Below are positions 1-9,754 of a stretch of DNA of 64,000 nucleotides, in pieces (the stretch's first letter is position 1; each line of letters begins with the position of its first letter). The position numbers and the translations under genes are program-made. Under the pieces are notes generated by a model that saw only the letters and a program-made list of their open reading frames with translations, made no database searches and was not told where the DNA came from. This stretch comes from Spirosoma endbachense (lineage in GTDB: Bacteria > Bacteroidota > Bacteroidia > Cytophagales > Spirosomataceae). The stretch is from the NCBI RefSeq assembly GCF_010233585.1, contig NZ_CP045997.1:2206659-2270658 (forward strand). Reading direction: 5' to 3'.

Positions 1-2432
1 GGGTTCTTGACGTATTTATCCAACCAGCCGTTCATCTCCCAAAGCATATGCAGTAACGATTCCTTGGCATCGTAGTGATGGCTTTCGTAAGGCAGGAAAA
101 CCAGGCGAGTCGTTGCACCGAAGCCTTTCAGCGCATTATAGTATCGCTCAGACTGGATCGGAAATGTACCCGTATTGTTGTCTGCCTCACCGTGAACCAA
201 CAGCAGAGGTGTCTTCATCTTATCGGCATTCATAAAAGGCGACATCTTGTTGTAAACCTCCGGAGCCTGCCAGTAGCTGCGTTGCTCGTTCTGGAAACCG
301 AATGGTGTCAATGTGCGGTTATAGGCACCACTACGGGCAATTCCACCTTTGAAAAGCTTACTGTGGGTCAATAGATTGGCCGTCATGAATGCACCATATG
401 AGTGACCGCCCACGCCTACCCGGCTGGAATCGACAACACCCAGCCGAACACCTTCATCAATAGCCGCTTTGGCGCTCGACACTAACTGTTCTATATACGT
501 ATCATTCGGTTCTTTGTCGCCCTCGCCTATAATGGGAATGCTGGCATTGTCCAGAATAGCATAGCCCATCGTTACGAACGCAGCCGCACCCCAGAAACTG
601 ATCCGGTTGAACTGATAAGGAGAACCCGATACCTGACTAGCCGCTTCTTTGCTCTTAAATTCAGCAGGATAAGCCCACAGGAACGTTGGCAGCGGACCTT
701 GTTCTTTTTTATAACCGACCGGCAAATAAAGCGTGGCAGTCAGTTCGACCCCATCCGTGCGTTTGTAGCGAAGTTGCTGTTTCTGAATCCCTTTCAGCTG
801 CGGATACGGGTGAGGGAAGAACGTCGCCTGAACGGGAGCAACACGGGCTTTGAGGTTGCGGACAAAATAATTGGGGCTCTCATCGGGCGTTTCCTGAGTA
901 GTCAGGATGATCTGTTTAGCCGCATCCAGTACCGCGATCGGGCGTTCGAAATAAGGAGCCGCCGAACGCCAGAGCTCTTTAGTTTGCTTGGTTTTCAGGT
1001 TGAGCAGGCTCACAAAAGGCCGGTCGCCCTGGGGTGATGCGCCCTGAATGTTGAGCATCAAAATTTCGTCGTTAGGGAGCAGATTCAGCACCTCACGACC
1101 ATATTTGTTCTGTTTTGTATCAGGCTGGCCGGGATTGGTGTAACGATCTTCATACGAACGATCAAACAGAACAGCGGTTTGCCAGTTGCCAGGATTGACC
1201 GTTTTCGTGATCGTTTTGCGGTTCTGCCACCAGCGTTCGGTAGCCAAAGCCATCGTTTCATTCCCCCAATCGAAACCTTCGAACCGGAACTGGGCTGCAT
1301 AGATTTCTTTGGGTTGCGCCGAGAAAGGAGCATCCAGCAGAAAAACTTTATCCCGAATGTCGGCTTTTACCTTAGGATCGCCATTGTCCTGAGCCACCGT
1401 GTAGTAAACCGAAGCGGGTGTATCAGAACGCCAGTTGTAATCCCGCGGACCTGTGGGAACACCATCCCGACTGTAGGCTACACTTTCCTGCAAAGGGCCA
1501 TCGTTTAGGGTTTTCACCAACGAACCCGCAATCGCATATACTTCTGTTTTCAGCGGAAAACGGCGAACAGGCACTAAGTACGAAAACGGTGTATGCACCG
1601 TCTCGATCATCACGTACTGGCCATCCGGCGATGGTTCTGCCGAGAGAATGATTCCTGGCTGACCAATGTTTGTGGCGACCCCATCCAGGCTCATTCGAAC
1701 GACCTGAGCATTGGTGTAATAGGCAAACTGACGCTCGTCGGACGGATTTTTAAGCAAGTCCTGATAGGTAGGAGCCTGTCCACGTTTGCCGCCAACGTTT
1801 TCCTGAGTGGTTGGGCTGCTTGGCACACGACTGACTTCGGGAGCAGTGCCTCTTGTCGGCGAAATCGTCTTGACGATCAGGCTTTTGCTGTCAGACACCC
1901 AACGATATGGGATACCCAACGTGGCGTTGAGAGCCAGTGAACCAACTTTTTTTGCGGTAGCGGTGGCTACATCCGCAATATAAAAGTCGATCTGACTATC
2001 AGTCGAATTGGCGAACGCAATCTTGGTTTCGTCGGGCGACCACTGCACATAGCTAATCTGAGGTGTAGCGGGTAGGCCGGTAATGGCCTTTTCGTCTTTA
2101 TCCGTCAGTTTTTTCAGCTTCAGGCCCGTTATATAGGGCATACGGCTGGGACCACTGTTTGCCGGATTCAGGCGTAAACCTGCCAGTTTGAGTTCGGGTT
2201 GCGACAGTTCGGCAATCGTAGGAACAGACGCCTGTTCGAAGATAAGCATCATGTCGCCCTTTGCCGACATTCTCACTGTGGGCGTAGGCGGTACGGTTAC
2301 CAGATCGGCCAGCACTTTGGGCGGAGTCTGGTAAGTGGGGGCATCCTGCGCACGGCTAACGAGCGAAAAGGTAGACCCTAAAATCAGCCAAAGCCACAGA
2401 CTTTGGCGTGCCATACTTAGATTATAACGCAT
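1..2432 (-). CDS. S9 family (prolyl oligopeptidase-type) exported peptidase, C-terminus cut by window edge
   Basis: Translating the minus strand from the ATG at 2430-2432 gives an open frame running off the window start, about 810 residues. The N-terminus (MRYNLSMARQSLWLWLILG...) is a signal peptide; a second ATG at codon 7 is an alternative start. A long beta-propeller-like region full of WSPD and SPDG motifs is followed by an alpha/beta-hydrolase domain. The nucleophile motif GGHSYGAF is visible and the His loop (PYESHHYDA) lies close to the truncated end. Family members hydrolyse oligopeptides in the periplasm. It follows SusC, SusD and a lipoprotein on the same strand, so it may process peptides imported by that system, but a 29-bp hairpin separates it from them and co-transcription is unproven. 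Confidence 0.9.
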   Translation of the reverse strand, partial: MRYNLSMARQSLWLWLILGSTFSLVSRAQDAPTYQTPPKVLADLVTVPPTPTVRMSAKGDMMLIFEQASVPTIAELSQPELKLAGLRLNPANSGPSRMPYITGLKLKKLTDKDEKAITGLPATPQISYVQWSPDETKIAFANSTDSQIDFYIADVATATAKKVGSLALNATLGIPYRWVSDSKSLIVKTISPTRGTAPEVSRVPSSPTTQENVGGKRGQAPTYQDLLKNPSDERQFAYYTNAQVVRMSLDGVATNIGQPGIILSAEPSPDGQYVMIETVHTPFSYLVPVRRFPLKTEVYAIAGSLVKTLNDGPLQESVAYSRDGVPTGPRDYNWRSDTPASVYYTVAQDNGDPKVKADIRDKVFLLDAPFSAQPKEIYAAQFRFEGFDWGNETMALATERWWQNRKTITKTVNPGNWQTAVLFDRSYEDRYTNPGQPDTKQNKYGREVLNLLPNDEILMLNIQGASPQGDRPFVSLLNLKTKQTKELWRSAAPYFERPIAVLDAAKQIILTTQETPDESPNYFVRNLKARVAPVQATFFPHPYPQLKGIQKQQLRYKRTDGVELTATLYLPVGYKKEQGPLPTFLWAYPAEFKSKEAASQVSGSPYQFNRISFWGAAAFVTMGYAILDNASIPIIGEGDKEPNDTYIEQLVSSAKAAIDEGVRLGVVDSSRVGVGGHSYGAFMTANLLTHSKLFKGGIARSGAYNRTLTPFGFQNEQRSYWQAPEVYNKMSPFMNADKMKTPLLLVHGEADNNTGTFPIQSERYYNALKGFGATTRLVFLPYESHHYDAKESLLHMLWEMNGWLDKYVKN

Positions 2433-2489
2433 ATAGAAATCGATTGTGTTAGGTTAATTGAGTTAAAATGAATTACGATTAATAGTTAT

Positions 2490-2565
2490 GGACTTTCGCT
2501 CAGAACCGTGCCACGGTTACTAAAGATGAGCCAACAAACCGTGGCACGGTTCTGAGCGAAAGTCC
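2490..2565. repeat. REP-like palindrome, copy 1 (perfect 29-bp arms)
   Basis: Arms at 2490-2518 and 2537-2565 are perfect reverse complements around an 18-nt loop. The core CCGTGCCACGG and flank GCTCAG recur in the palindrome at 10685-10768. It lies between the lipoprotein gene and the downstream peptidase gene. Neither strand shows a strong T-run after the hairpin, so a REP-like mobile or transcript-stabilising element is as likely as a terminator. Confidence 0.8.
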
Positions 2566-2590
2566 TATGTTAAAAACTGCGGGCTACTTC

Positions 2591-3073
2591 TTAAAATGAA
2601 ATTCGGTAGCCTACTTTCTTATAATTTTCGTTCGGGCTAATGTCCGACCCATTTCCTTCCAGAGTCAGAACCAGATCAACGGTTTTGGTCGTCGTTGAAG
2701 TCGGTGGTGTGCCGTTCAAAACCTCGACAACACAATTCCCCAAACTGGAATTGGCAGGAATGGTAAAGGTCCCTCCTTTCAGGTTGTAATGCACCCCTTC
2801 AACAGCGGTCGTATTGTCTTTATCGACCGAAAATTTAATAACTTCCTCTTTACTCCGTTGTGGCCCCACCAGATTCACCTGAGTAGTCTGATTGCCAGCC
2901 CCGTTCTTAATGGGCAACAGCGGATATGTTTTTCCAACGGCCAGTGAGGTAACAACCGTAGCCTGAAATTCAACGACCGTTTTTTTATTCCACAGGAAAT
3001 CACTTTCCTCAAAGCAGGAAGTTTGTGTAAATAGGATAAAACCTATCAGCATGAAACGCAGGAGTGTTTTCAT
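2591..3073 (-). CDS. Small SusCD-associated lipoprotein (DUF4843-like)
   Basis: This is a 160-residue protein with a lipoprotein signal ending FTQTSC, so Cys20 is the probable lipidated residue. The remainder is rich in beta-strand and carries a VEGVHYNLKGGTFTIPANSS segment typical of the DUF4843/Calx-beta-like lipoproteins encoded next to SusC/SusD pairs. It starts 40 bp after the SusD stop on the same strand, so it is probably the third gene of that operon. The role of such accessory lipoproteins is usually surface ligand binding; here that is inferred only from position and family resemblance. Confidence 0.7.
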   Translation of the reverse strand: MKTLLRFMLIGFILFTQTSCFEESDFLWNKKTVVEFQATVVTSLAVGKTYPLLPIKNGAGNQTTQVNLVGPQRSKEEVIKFSVDKDNTTAVEGVHYNLKGGTFTIPANSSLGNCVVEVLNGTPPTSTTTKTVDLVLTLEGNGSDISPNENYKKVGYRISF

Positions 3074-3113
3074 AGCAAAGTAGTAATAGTGTTAAGAACA
3101 CTGAGTCAGTGGC

Positions 3114-4565
3114 TCAGTAGTTATAATTTTGTTTTAGCTTGGGATTGTTATTGATTTCGGCAATCGGAATCCGGGCCAGAATGCGATAATCAGTAAAAGG
3201 AACCGTTGTGGGCAGTTTGACAATGTCGCGGCCCAGTCGTTTCAAATCCCAGAAGCGATGTCCTTCAAAAGCAAATTCGAGTCGGCGCTGTTTAATGATT
3301 TCGTCCAGCAAAGCGGCACCTGTCAGGGTGGTTTTTTCGGCTAAACCCGACCGCGTCCGGATCGTATTCAAATCTTTAATGGCATCGGCTTCTTTTCCTA
3401 AGCGATAATACGCTTCGGCCCGGTTGAGGTACATTTCCGAAATACGGATCACCGGAACGTTATCGAGGTTGATGGTGCCATTCTTACCCAGAAACTTCGT
3501 CGTTTCGGTGTTTACAGCGCCCCGACCGCTGGTTCCCAGCTCGTAGAGCTGCCGACGAATGTCCAGTACAGCACCCGACGCATCTTTTTCTGACTCTAAG
3601 TCGGCCAGGAGTGCCACGGTCGGTACCAGATCGCCAAAACCACCGGTAGTCGTGCGGTTTCCAACGGCCGTCAGTGTCGTAAAGGTTGTTTGTAGCGACG
3701 TATTAACGCCGATATTTTCACTCGTTTGAAAGTTAATTTCAAACATCGATTCGGGGTTAATAGCTGTTCGCCAGCCAGCAATGTAATTGGCTTTCGGTTG
3801 AAATGTACCGATCCCGGAAGCCAATGCTTTGGTTGCAAAATCAGCGGCCTCCTGGTATTTTCCGGCATAGAGTGCTACTCGCGAATAAAGTGCCTGAGCA
3901 GCGCCCTGCGTAGCGTAGATCGGCCCTCTTGTTTTAGCCGTAGCACTTAGTTTATCGATAGCAGCGGTCAGGTCGGCCAGGATCTGGGTATATACGGCAT
4001 CCGTAGCTGCCCGATCCGGATAGGTTACCTGAGGCAAGGTCAATACCCCTGACAAAATCAACGGAACACCACCCCGATTATAATCACTGATGGTGGCTGT
4101 TGGCATGTACGCATAGACTTTAACCAGGTCGAAATACATTAAAGCCCTCAGGAACAGACACTGGCCCTCATACGAATTGCGTAAGGCATCGGTCAGCTTA
4201 ACTTTAGTCAGTGCGTCGAGAACCAGATTAGCCTGGTTAATCCCGTAATAGTCCTGAGTCCAGTTAATCATGTGTGCACCCGATTGATTCTGGTACTCTG
4301 GCACAAGACGGCTTGAGTTGTTGGTGGCACGCCCGTTATCGGAAAGGGCCTCAGGAAGCGCAATCAAATCACGGCCATACAGATCCGTACTTTGCAACGC
4401 ATCATAAACCGCATTGACAGCCGCATTGATGGCTTCCTGTGAGGTGAGTGCCGTACCGGAATCAATCGATGTCCTTGGTTTCACTTCAATTAAACTACTG
4501 CAGGCAGCAAGTCCCCACGTCATAATAGCCGTGGCAAGCACCCGTTTAAACGTGTATATTTTCAT
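3114..4565 (-). CDS. SusD/RagB family outer-membrane substrate-binding lipoprotein
   Basis: The 483-residue protein begins with a lipoprotein signal (lipobox GLAAC, Cys at about 22). It has the SusD architecture: an N-terminal domain with TPR-type helices (QEAINAAVNAVYDALQ, QCLFLRALMYFDLVKVY) and a C-terminal part with RISEMYLNRAEAYYRLG and RRLEFAFEGHRFWDLKRLG, both hallmarks of the family. SusD proteins cap the SusC channel at the cell surface and bind ligand. It starts 25 bp after the SusC stop on the same strand. The substrate cannot be read from sequence; the downstream S9 peptidase suggests peptides rather than glycans. Confidence 0.95.
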   Translation of the reverse strand: MKIYTFKRVLATAIMTWGLAACSSLIEVKPRTSIDSGTALTSQEAINAAVNAVYDALQSTDLYGRDLIALPEALSDNGRATNNSSRLVPEYQNQSGAHMINWTQDYYGINQANLVLDALTKVKLTDALRNSYEGQCLFLRALMYFDLVKVYAYMPTATISDYNRGGVPLILSGVLTLPQVTYPDRAATDAVYTQILADLTAAIDKLSATAKTRGPIYATQGAAQALYSRVALYAGKYQEAADFATKALASGIGTFQPKANYIAGWRTAINPESMFEINFQTSENIGVNTSLQTTFTTLTAVGNRTTTGGFGDLVPTVALLADLESEKDASGAVLDIRRQLYELGTSGRGAVNTETTKFLGKNGTINLDNVPVIRISEMYLNRAEAYYRLGKEADAIKDLNTIRTRSGLAEKTTLTGAALLDEIIKQRRLEFAFEGHRFWDLKRLGRDIVKLPTTVPFTDYRILARIPIAEINNNPKLKQNYNY

Positions 4566-4590
4566 AATCGGAATGTCAAAAGATAAATAA

Positions 4591-7500
4591 TTAGAAACCT
4601 ACCTCAATCCCAAATGTGTACGTCTTTGACTGGGGAATAGCACCCGTATTGCCCGATCCGAAGTTGAGGAATTCGGGATCATAGCCGGTCCATTTGGTCC
4701 AGGTAACCAGGTTGGTGGCCACAGCGTAAAGGCGAATATTCTGAATCACCTTTGTACGGGTAAGGATCGCTTTCGGAACCGTATAGGCTAGCTGCACCTG
4801 CTTTAAGCGAATGTAGGAAGCATCTTCAATGGTACGGCTCGTACTGGAAACATACGAAGAACCCAATACTTCAGCTCCTCCGTTATACGGACGGGGAACA
4901 TCGGTGATCTGGCCGGGTGCGAGCCAGCGATTCTCATACGTCGATACCAGGGTGTTTACATTCCGGGTTCCATCGTCGATCAGCGAAAGGCCCTGAGAGT
5001 TGTTTGCCCGACGACCGAATTCATACTGGAAGAACGCGGTCAGCTCCAGCCCTTTATACGAGATCTGGTTCCGAAATCCACCGTAGATGTTCGCAAAATC
5101 TGATCCGGCGTATTTCGAATCACGTGGGGTCTGGTACGTATAAACGACGTTGCCATTCTGGTCATACCACATGGCACGACCTGTTGCAGGGTTTACACCC
5201 GCATACAACGGCACATAGTTTGCGTAAACAGGCTTGCCGACGATGAAATTTCGGGTGGTTGTCGTGTTACCAGCCTGAACGGCTGCGGCTAACAAAATAA
5301 GGCTGTCTTTATTGGCCTGGGGCGATATACCATCATACAGTTTGGTAACCTTATTGTCGATAACCGAGAAGTTGAAACTAGTTTCCCAGCGGAGGGCTGA
5401 GTTTCTGAGCACATCGACGGTAATCTCTGTTTCAAAACCCCGGTTTTTCAACTGGCCCGCATTGAAGGTAATTGTGGTGAAACCACTAGTATTGGGAACC
5501 TGACGCTGTAACAACAAATCGTTGCTGGTACGATCGTATACGTCAAACTGACCACGAATCCGGTTATTCCATAATCCGTATTCCAGTCCGGCAGCCAGTT
5601 CGGTATTGCGTTCCCATTTCAGATTGGGGTTGGCAAGGCTATTGGCATAAATACCACTACCACCGTTATAGTTCGCTCCACCGGTATATAAACCTCTTGA
5701 GTCGAAGTTGCCAATCTGGTCGTTCCCTGTCGATCCAAAGCTGGCTCTCACTTTCAATTCGGTCAACACGTTATTCCCTTTCAGGAAGCTCTCATCAGAA
5801 ACCAGCCAGCTGGCTGAAACAGAGGGGAAGAAACCAAATAGGTTGTTAGCGCCAAAGCGGGAAGATCCATCGTAGCGGCCAATAAGTGATAAGAAATACC
5901 GGCTACTGTAGTTGTAATCAACTTTACCAAACACGGATGCCCGACGATAGCCCGTCCAGGAGCTCGACATGGCGGTATAGTTGGCTGCTGCCGAGATATA
6001 CTGGAAGTCGGACGTTGGGAATCCGGTAGCCGACCCACTCGTTGTATTCCGGGTATCGCTCCGATACTCGACCCCTGCCAGTGCATTAAAGGAGTGGCTA
6101 CCAAACTGATGCCCGTAGGTCAGGGTAGCATTGGTGAGAAAGTTTACGTTCTCGTCATTTTGAAACTGGGAGCGCCCCTGCACACTATACGCATCCTGAA
6201 TACGAGGATCTGCGTAATAACTACCTTTTATGAGACGATAATCCAGGTTGACCGTCGGCCGGAATATTAATTGAGGTGTTATTTTATAGGTGAGTGCCAT
6301 TGTACCGATCAGCTGATTGGTGACGGCGGCAATTTTGGCCAGATTGGCCGACAGTATAAAATTATGACTAAGTACCCCAACGGCATTGCCCGTAGCGGGT
6401 GTATTGGCATACGTTCCATCGGCATTGTAAATGGCATTGGAGGGCACCATCAGCGGCCCCCCAAAAGCGGCCGAGCCCAGAAAGCCCCCTCCATTGGGTG
6501 AGGCATACTGTCCACCCTGTGTGGTTGTGCTTAGGTTAAGCGACTCCTCAAAGTGTAATTTGTCCGATAGTTTCTGGCCCAGTCGCAGGCTAGAGGTAAA
6601 ACGCTTGAAATTGACCGCGATGACGTTGGCATCCTGCGTATTATAGGATGACGACCAATGGAATGTATTGCGATCGCTACCGCCCGAAAGCGAGACTTCA
6701 TAATTCTCAACCCGACCGCTCCGCATGGCAGCCCGCTGCCAGTCATAGGTCTTCAGCGTGTCGACAATACCCTGTAACTGACCTTCACCCAGATTGGCCG
6801 TGTTATAGCGCAGAATCCCCAGCACCTGCTGCAAGGCCCAGGTCCGATTTTGGGTTGGGTTGGCATTCATAAAAGCCTCCGTCCGCATGTTTACCCAATC
6901 TTGTGAATTGAGCACGTCGAAGTACTTGATCGGCTCAACGACACCCTGATAGTGGTTAAACTTGATCTGCGTCCGACCGGCTTTCCCTTTCTTGGTCGAG
7001 ATGATAACGACCCCATTGGCAGCCTGTGAACCATAGATCGACGCAGCCGCAGCATCCTTTAATACCTCGATGGATTCAACGTCATTCGGGTTAAGAAAAT
7101 TAAGTGGATTGGAACTGGCGAAGCTGTTTGTGTTTTGGGTGTTAAGCTGTACACCATCGACAATATAAAGCGGTTCATTACCCGCCGTAATTGAGCCTAC
7201 CCCCCGTATGCGAACCTGCATGGCACCGCCGGGAGCCCCATTGGCCGAAGAAATCTGTACACCGGCAATGCGCCCCTGCATGGCCCGGTCAACACTTTGC
7301 GAAGGGACATTCTGAATTTCGCCCCCTTTGATTTTAGAGACAGCCCCGGTTACTTCCCGTTTGCTGAGCACACCGCCATACCCCGTAACGATTACTTCTT
7401 CGAGTTCACTATCGGAACTCTGCAATTGCACCGCAATGCTACTACGACTTCCCACTTCAACTTCCATCCGGGCAAAGCCAATGGATGAAACGACCAGCGT

Positions 7501-7710
7501 GGGTTTGCCCGATACCGCTAAACTAAAATTACCACTGGCATCAGCCGTGGTACCCCGTGTTGTTCCTTTAACCGTTATACTGGCCCCTGGTAATGGGCCG
7601 CCGTCATCGCTGGATGTTACGCGTCCTGTAATGACGCGCTCCTGAGCATACGCTATGCTCATTATATTCAGCAGTATCAGTAAGAGGTTGATGAGTAGTT
7701 TTTTAATCAT
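4591..7710 (-). CDS. SusC/RagA family TonB-linked outer-membrane transporter
   Basis: The 1039-residue protein has a signal peptide (about 1-22), a carboxypeptidase-regulatory-like domain (about 25-110), a plug (about 115-240, with VSKIKGGEIQNVPSQSVDRA and AASIYGSQAANGVVIISTKKG) and a C-terminal beta-barrel ending in YTFGIEVGF. The linker LEEVIVTGYG is the conserved segment before the plug. It imports ligands too large for porins across the outer membrane, using TonB energy. It is the first gene of the operon running down to SusD and the lipoprotein. There is no N-terminal FecA-type signalling domain, so direct sigma-factor signalling is not expected. Confidence 0.96.
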   Translation of the reverse strand: MIKKLLINLLLILLNIMSIAYAQERVITGRVTSSDDGGPLPGASITVKGTTRGTTADASGNFSLAVSGKPTLVVSSIGFARMEVEVGSRSSIAVQLQSSDSELEEVIVTGYGGVLSKREVTGAVSKIKGGEIQNVPSQSVDRAMQGRIAGVQISSANGAPGGAMQVRIRGVGSITAGNEPLYIVDGVQLNTQNTNSFASSNPLNFLNPNDVESIEVLKDAAAASIYGSQAANGVVIISTKKGKAGRTQIKFNHYQGVVEPIKYFDVLNSQDWVNMRTEAFMNANPTQNRTWALQQVLGILRYNTANLGEGQLQGIVDTLKTYDWQRAAMRSGRVENYEVSLSGGSDRNTFHWSSSYNTQDANVIAVNFKRFTSSLRLGQKLSDKLHFEESLNLSTTTQGGQYASPNGGGFLGSAAFGGPLMVPSNAIYNADGTYANTPATGNAVGVLSHNFILSANLAKIAAVTNQLIGTMALTYKITPQLIFRPTVNLDYRLIKGSYYADPRIQDAYSVQGRSQFQNDENVNFLTNATLTYGHQFGSHSFNALAGVEYRSDTRNTTSGSATGFPTSDFQYISAAANYTAMSSSWTGYRRASVFGKVDYNYSSRYFLSLIGRYDGSSRFGANNLFGFFPSVSASWLVSDESFLKGNNVLTELKVRASFGSTGNDQIGNFDSRGLYTGGANYNGGSGIYANSLANPNLKWERNTELAAGLEYGLWNNRIRGQFDVYDRTSNDLLLQRQVPNTSGFTTITFNAGQLKNRGFETEITVDVLRNSALRWETSFNFSVIDNKVTKLYDGISPQANKDSLILLAAAVQAGNTTTTRNFIVGKPVYANYVPLYAGVNPATGRAMWYDQNGNVVYTYQTPRDSKYAGSDFANIYGGFRNQISYKGLELTAFFQYEFGRRANNSQGLSLIDDGTRNVNTLVSTYENRWLAPGQITDVPRPYNGGAEVLGSSYVSSTSRTIEDASYIRLKQVQLAYTVPKAILTRTKVIQNIRLYAVATNLVTWTKWTGYDPEFLNFGSGNTGAIPQSKTYTFGIEVGF

Positions 7711-8075
7711 TTCACAGGTTTGGCTAAATTCTTCTACTAAAAATAAGCCATACCTTTTTCATAACTAGAACTTTATACCAACAATATACTGAAATGCCAA
7801 TTTTTGTATTGCAAATGATAATTTTTGCAAAAACAAAAATCCCCTTTTACAATTTACACCAACTAACTCAGGACATGATGTAAACAGACTTGAAATTTTA
7901 CTTTATTGCAGTACCTAGGTATTTCCTGATGCGATTTGGTCTTCTCCGACTTCTGGATAATAATAGAGGTAACCAACAACCAGCTGCGCCAGCCCACGAA
8001 AAACATATGAAGTCGTTTGTTTCCCAAGTCTCCTGTTCGAACGACTAATAGTTCATAACGTTAAAAGAGCACGCT
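7711..8075. other. AT-rich divergent intergenic region
   Basis: This region separates the minus-strand SusC gene from a small plus-strand gene and must hold the promoters of both. It is rich in A/T runs, especially 7790-7860. I looked for TTTG and TAnnTTTG elements on both strands and found no well-spaced pair. No coding frame or hairpin of note was seen. Confidence 0.5.
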
Positions 8076-8267
8076 ATGAAACCTCAATTAATCAGATTTG
8101 CATCGAATTACGTCTTTCTTCAGGTGTTTGGCTGGATTATTGCTAAGGATGGCCCTGTACCTGGTATTGATCCGTACGGGCCCATTACCATAGCCGCACA
8201 AGCAGTAGGTCTAACTATTTTCCAGTCCCTTACGGAACGACGTGAGACGGCAATCGTACAGGAATGA
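8076..8267 (+). CDS. Small hydrophobic protein of unknown function
   Basis: This 63-residue ORF opens with MKPQLIRFASNYVFLQVFGW and contains a GPVPGIDPYGP turn-rich segment between two moderately hydrophobic stretches (about 10-23 and 36-48). The ATG follows a purine-rich AAAAGAG and the gene is closed by a strong intrinsic terminator 21 bp downstream, which supports it being real. I do not recognise a family. A membrane-associated protein is possible. Confidence 0.55.
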   Translation: MKPQLIRFASNYVFLQVFGWIIAKDGPVPGIDPYGPITIAAQAVGLTIFQSLTERRETAIVQE

Positions 8268-8288
8268 ATAAACTTTCTTCCGTATACT

Positions 8289-8318
8289 AAGCCTGGTCAG
8301 CTGACCAGGCTTTTTTGT
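8289..8318 (+). terminator. Intrinsic terminator after the small protein
   Basis: A 24-nt perfect palindrome (8289-8312, AAGCCTGGTCAG and its complement) runs directly into a T-tract on the plus strand. It lies just past the stop at 8267. Confidence 0.85.
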
Positions 8319-8407
8319 GGATTATTTAACCTAGACTATTACTAGTCAATACAATATAGGATCTTCAACCCTATCTGAGAGGTATTGCACTACTTTGAGA
8401 CAACGAA

Positions 8408-8836
8408 TCAAACGTTGTTAAACTGATTTCTGATGTGGTCAATAGAATCAAGGATCAACTGGCTCAATACATCCATGTCAATATCATCCAGTTTCTGAAT
8501 GTAAATACATCCTTTGCCTGCTTTGTGTTTGCCTAATTTTTGTAGTAATTCCTGTTTTTGGTCGAAGCTGGTAGCCAGGTATAAAGTAATTGCAGTTGAT
8601 CTGGAAGCCAACCCGGTTAACGGGGCATCGCCTTCGCGCCCGCTTTCGTAGATGTAATGATAGCTGCCAAAGCCAACGATACCGGTACCCCACATTTTAG
8701 GGGTAAGCCCTGTTCGTGTCGTAATTTGCGTAATAAGCTCCGAACAGTCTTTACGTTTTTTCTCTTCAGGAATAGCATTCAGATAATCCTCTACGCTATT
8801 CTCATTTTCGGTCGTTTTGTTTTTCGCCATGGGCAT
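8408..8836 (-). CDS. DUF1801 domain protein
   Basis: The 142-residue protein matches the DUF1801 (YdhG-like) pattern: a short N-terminus, SVEDYLNAIPEEKKRKDCSEL, then MWGTGIVGFGSYHY and a C-terminal GKHKAGKGCIYIQKLDDIDM. The family is small, cytosolic and of unknown biochemical role. A second in-frame ATG two codons in (8828-8830) is an equally good start. It reads alone, followed by a DUF1905/YdeI-type gene in the opposite direction of spacing; both belong to families common in soil bacteria and linked only loosely to stress. I infer nothing more specific. Confidence 0.85.
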   Translation of the reverse strand: MPMAKNKTTENENSVEDYLNAIPEEKKRKDCSELITQITTRTGLTPKMWGTGIVGFGSYHYIYESGREGDAPLTGLASRSTAITLYLATSFDQKQELLQKLGKHKAGKGCIYIQKLDDIDMDVLSQLILDSIDHIRNQFNNV

Positions 8837-8951
8837 AGTCTCTTTTATAGTTAAGAGGTAGCAAATAAATCGCGAGCCTGTTTAATCAATTGTAAATCCT
8901 GCTGACCTATAGCTCAGCGCGTCATTTTGCCGTGTTATAAGTGACAGTAAG

Positions 8952-9398
8952 CTAGGCTTTTCCCTCTTGCAGCCTAGCTACCGATGCCGCGATCCGGCGT
9001 TGTCGGGTTTCAACGGTCTTCGCTTGCTCGATCAGGAGTACATGACGACGTTGATTGCTATAAGAGAGTTGCTCAAAAAATACCTTTGCCTGCACATTAC
9101 CGTTTAAGGCCGCAGCAAAATCGGGAGGAAGAATAACCTCCCGCGACTCAGTATCCACGTCAATGTCGACGTCGATTTCATCCCCAGCCACAACGCCAGC
9201 CCCCTTCCGATTTTCGGCACTAACGCCTATCATGAACTTTCCTGCCATAACAGCTATACTGCTTCGGTAAGTATAGCCATTGATGGTAACCCGCACTGGA
9301 GGGCGTTTACCAGCACCCAGGCTGATCACGACTTCATCTGGCACCTCGATACCAGTAACTGTTTTACCATTAGACTGAAGAGTTGCACGGAATCGCAT
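8952..9398 (-). CDS. DUF1905 / YdeI-OmdA family protein
   Basis: The 148-residue protein has an N-terminal DUF1905 beta-domain (about 1-85, with GKRPPVRVTINGYTYRSS and GDEIDVDIDVDTE) followed by a short OmdA/YdeI-like helical tail (FEQLSYSNQRRHVLLIEQAKTVETRQRRI). This domain pairing is common in Bacteroidota and Actinobacteria and is poorly characterised. No signal peptide is visible. It stands alone between intergenic gaps. Confidence 0.85.
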   Translation of the reverse strand: MRFRATLQSNGKTVTGIEVPDEVVISLGAGKRPPVRVTINGYTYRSSIAVMAGKFMIGVSAENRKGAGVVAGDEIDVDIDVDTESREVILPPDFAAALNGNVQAKVFFEQLSYSNQRRHVLLIEQAKTVETRQRRIAASVARLQEGKA

Positions 9399-9754
9399 CA
9401 GTTCTTGTTCGTTTATTGTTGATCATCCCAGCCAGGTTTCGCCACTGAAGCAAAGATAGTCTTTTGCCAGAATTAGCCTTTTAGTCACTCATAAGGCTCA
9501 CCACAGGCAACGGATAAAGTGGTTGCTGCGCCACGTACGATTAGCAAGATCATTTAATGGAACTGTTTTATGGATGACTTTGCGGTTATAAATCGTCCGT
9601 TGGTAGAACCCAGGCAATAAGGCCGTTTTTCTGGATCGCAATTAATTCAGATACGATCAAAATCAATTTGTAACTTTAACTGACTCATTTTTCAACAGTT
9701 GGCACATCATTGCTGTTGTATCGAGACGAACAGATTTGTTAAATTCATTGGGCC
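9399..9754. other. Intergenic region, nothing recognised
   Basis: This is a divergent gap between the DUF1905 gene and a response-regulator gene. It contains short imperfect repeats only (for example CAACAG...CTGTTG near 9695-9720). No RNA gene, coding frame or clear promoter pair was found. Confidence 0.4.

Noticed and set aside
8952..9398. Toxin-antitoxin pairing of the DUF1801 and DUF1905 genes
   Set aside because: Neither family is known as a toxin or antitoxin, and the genes are 115 bp apart without overlap.
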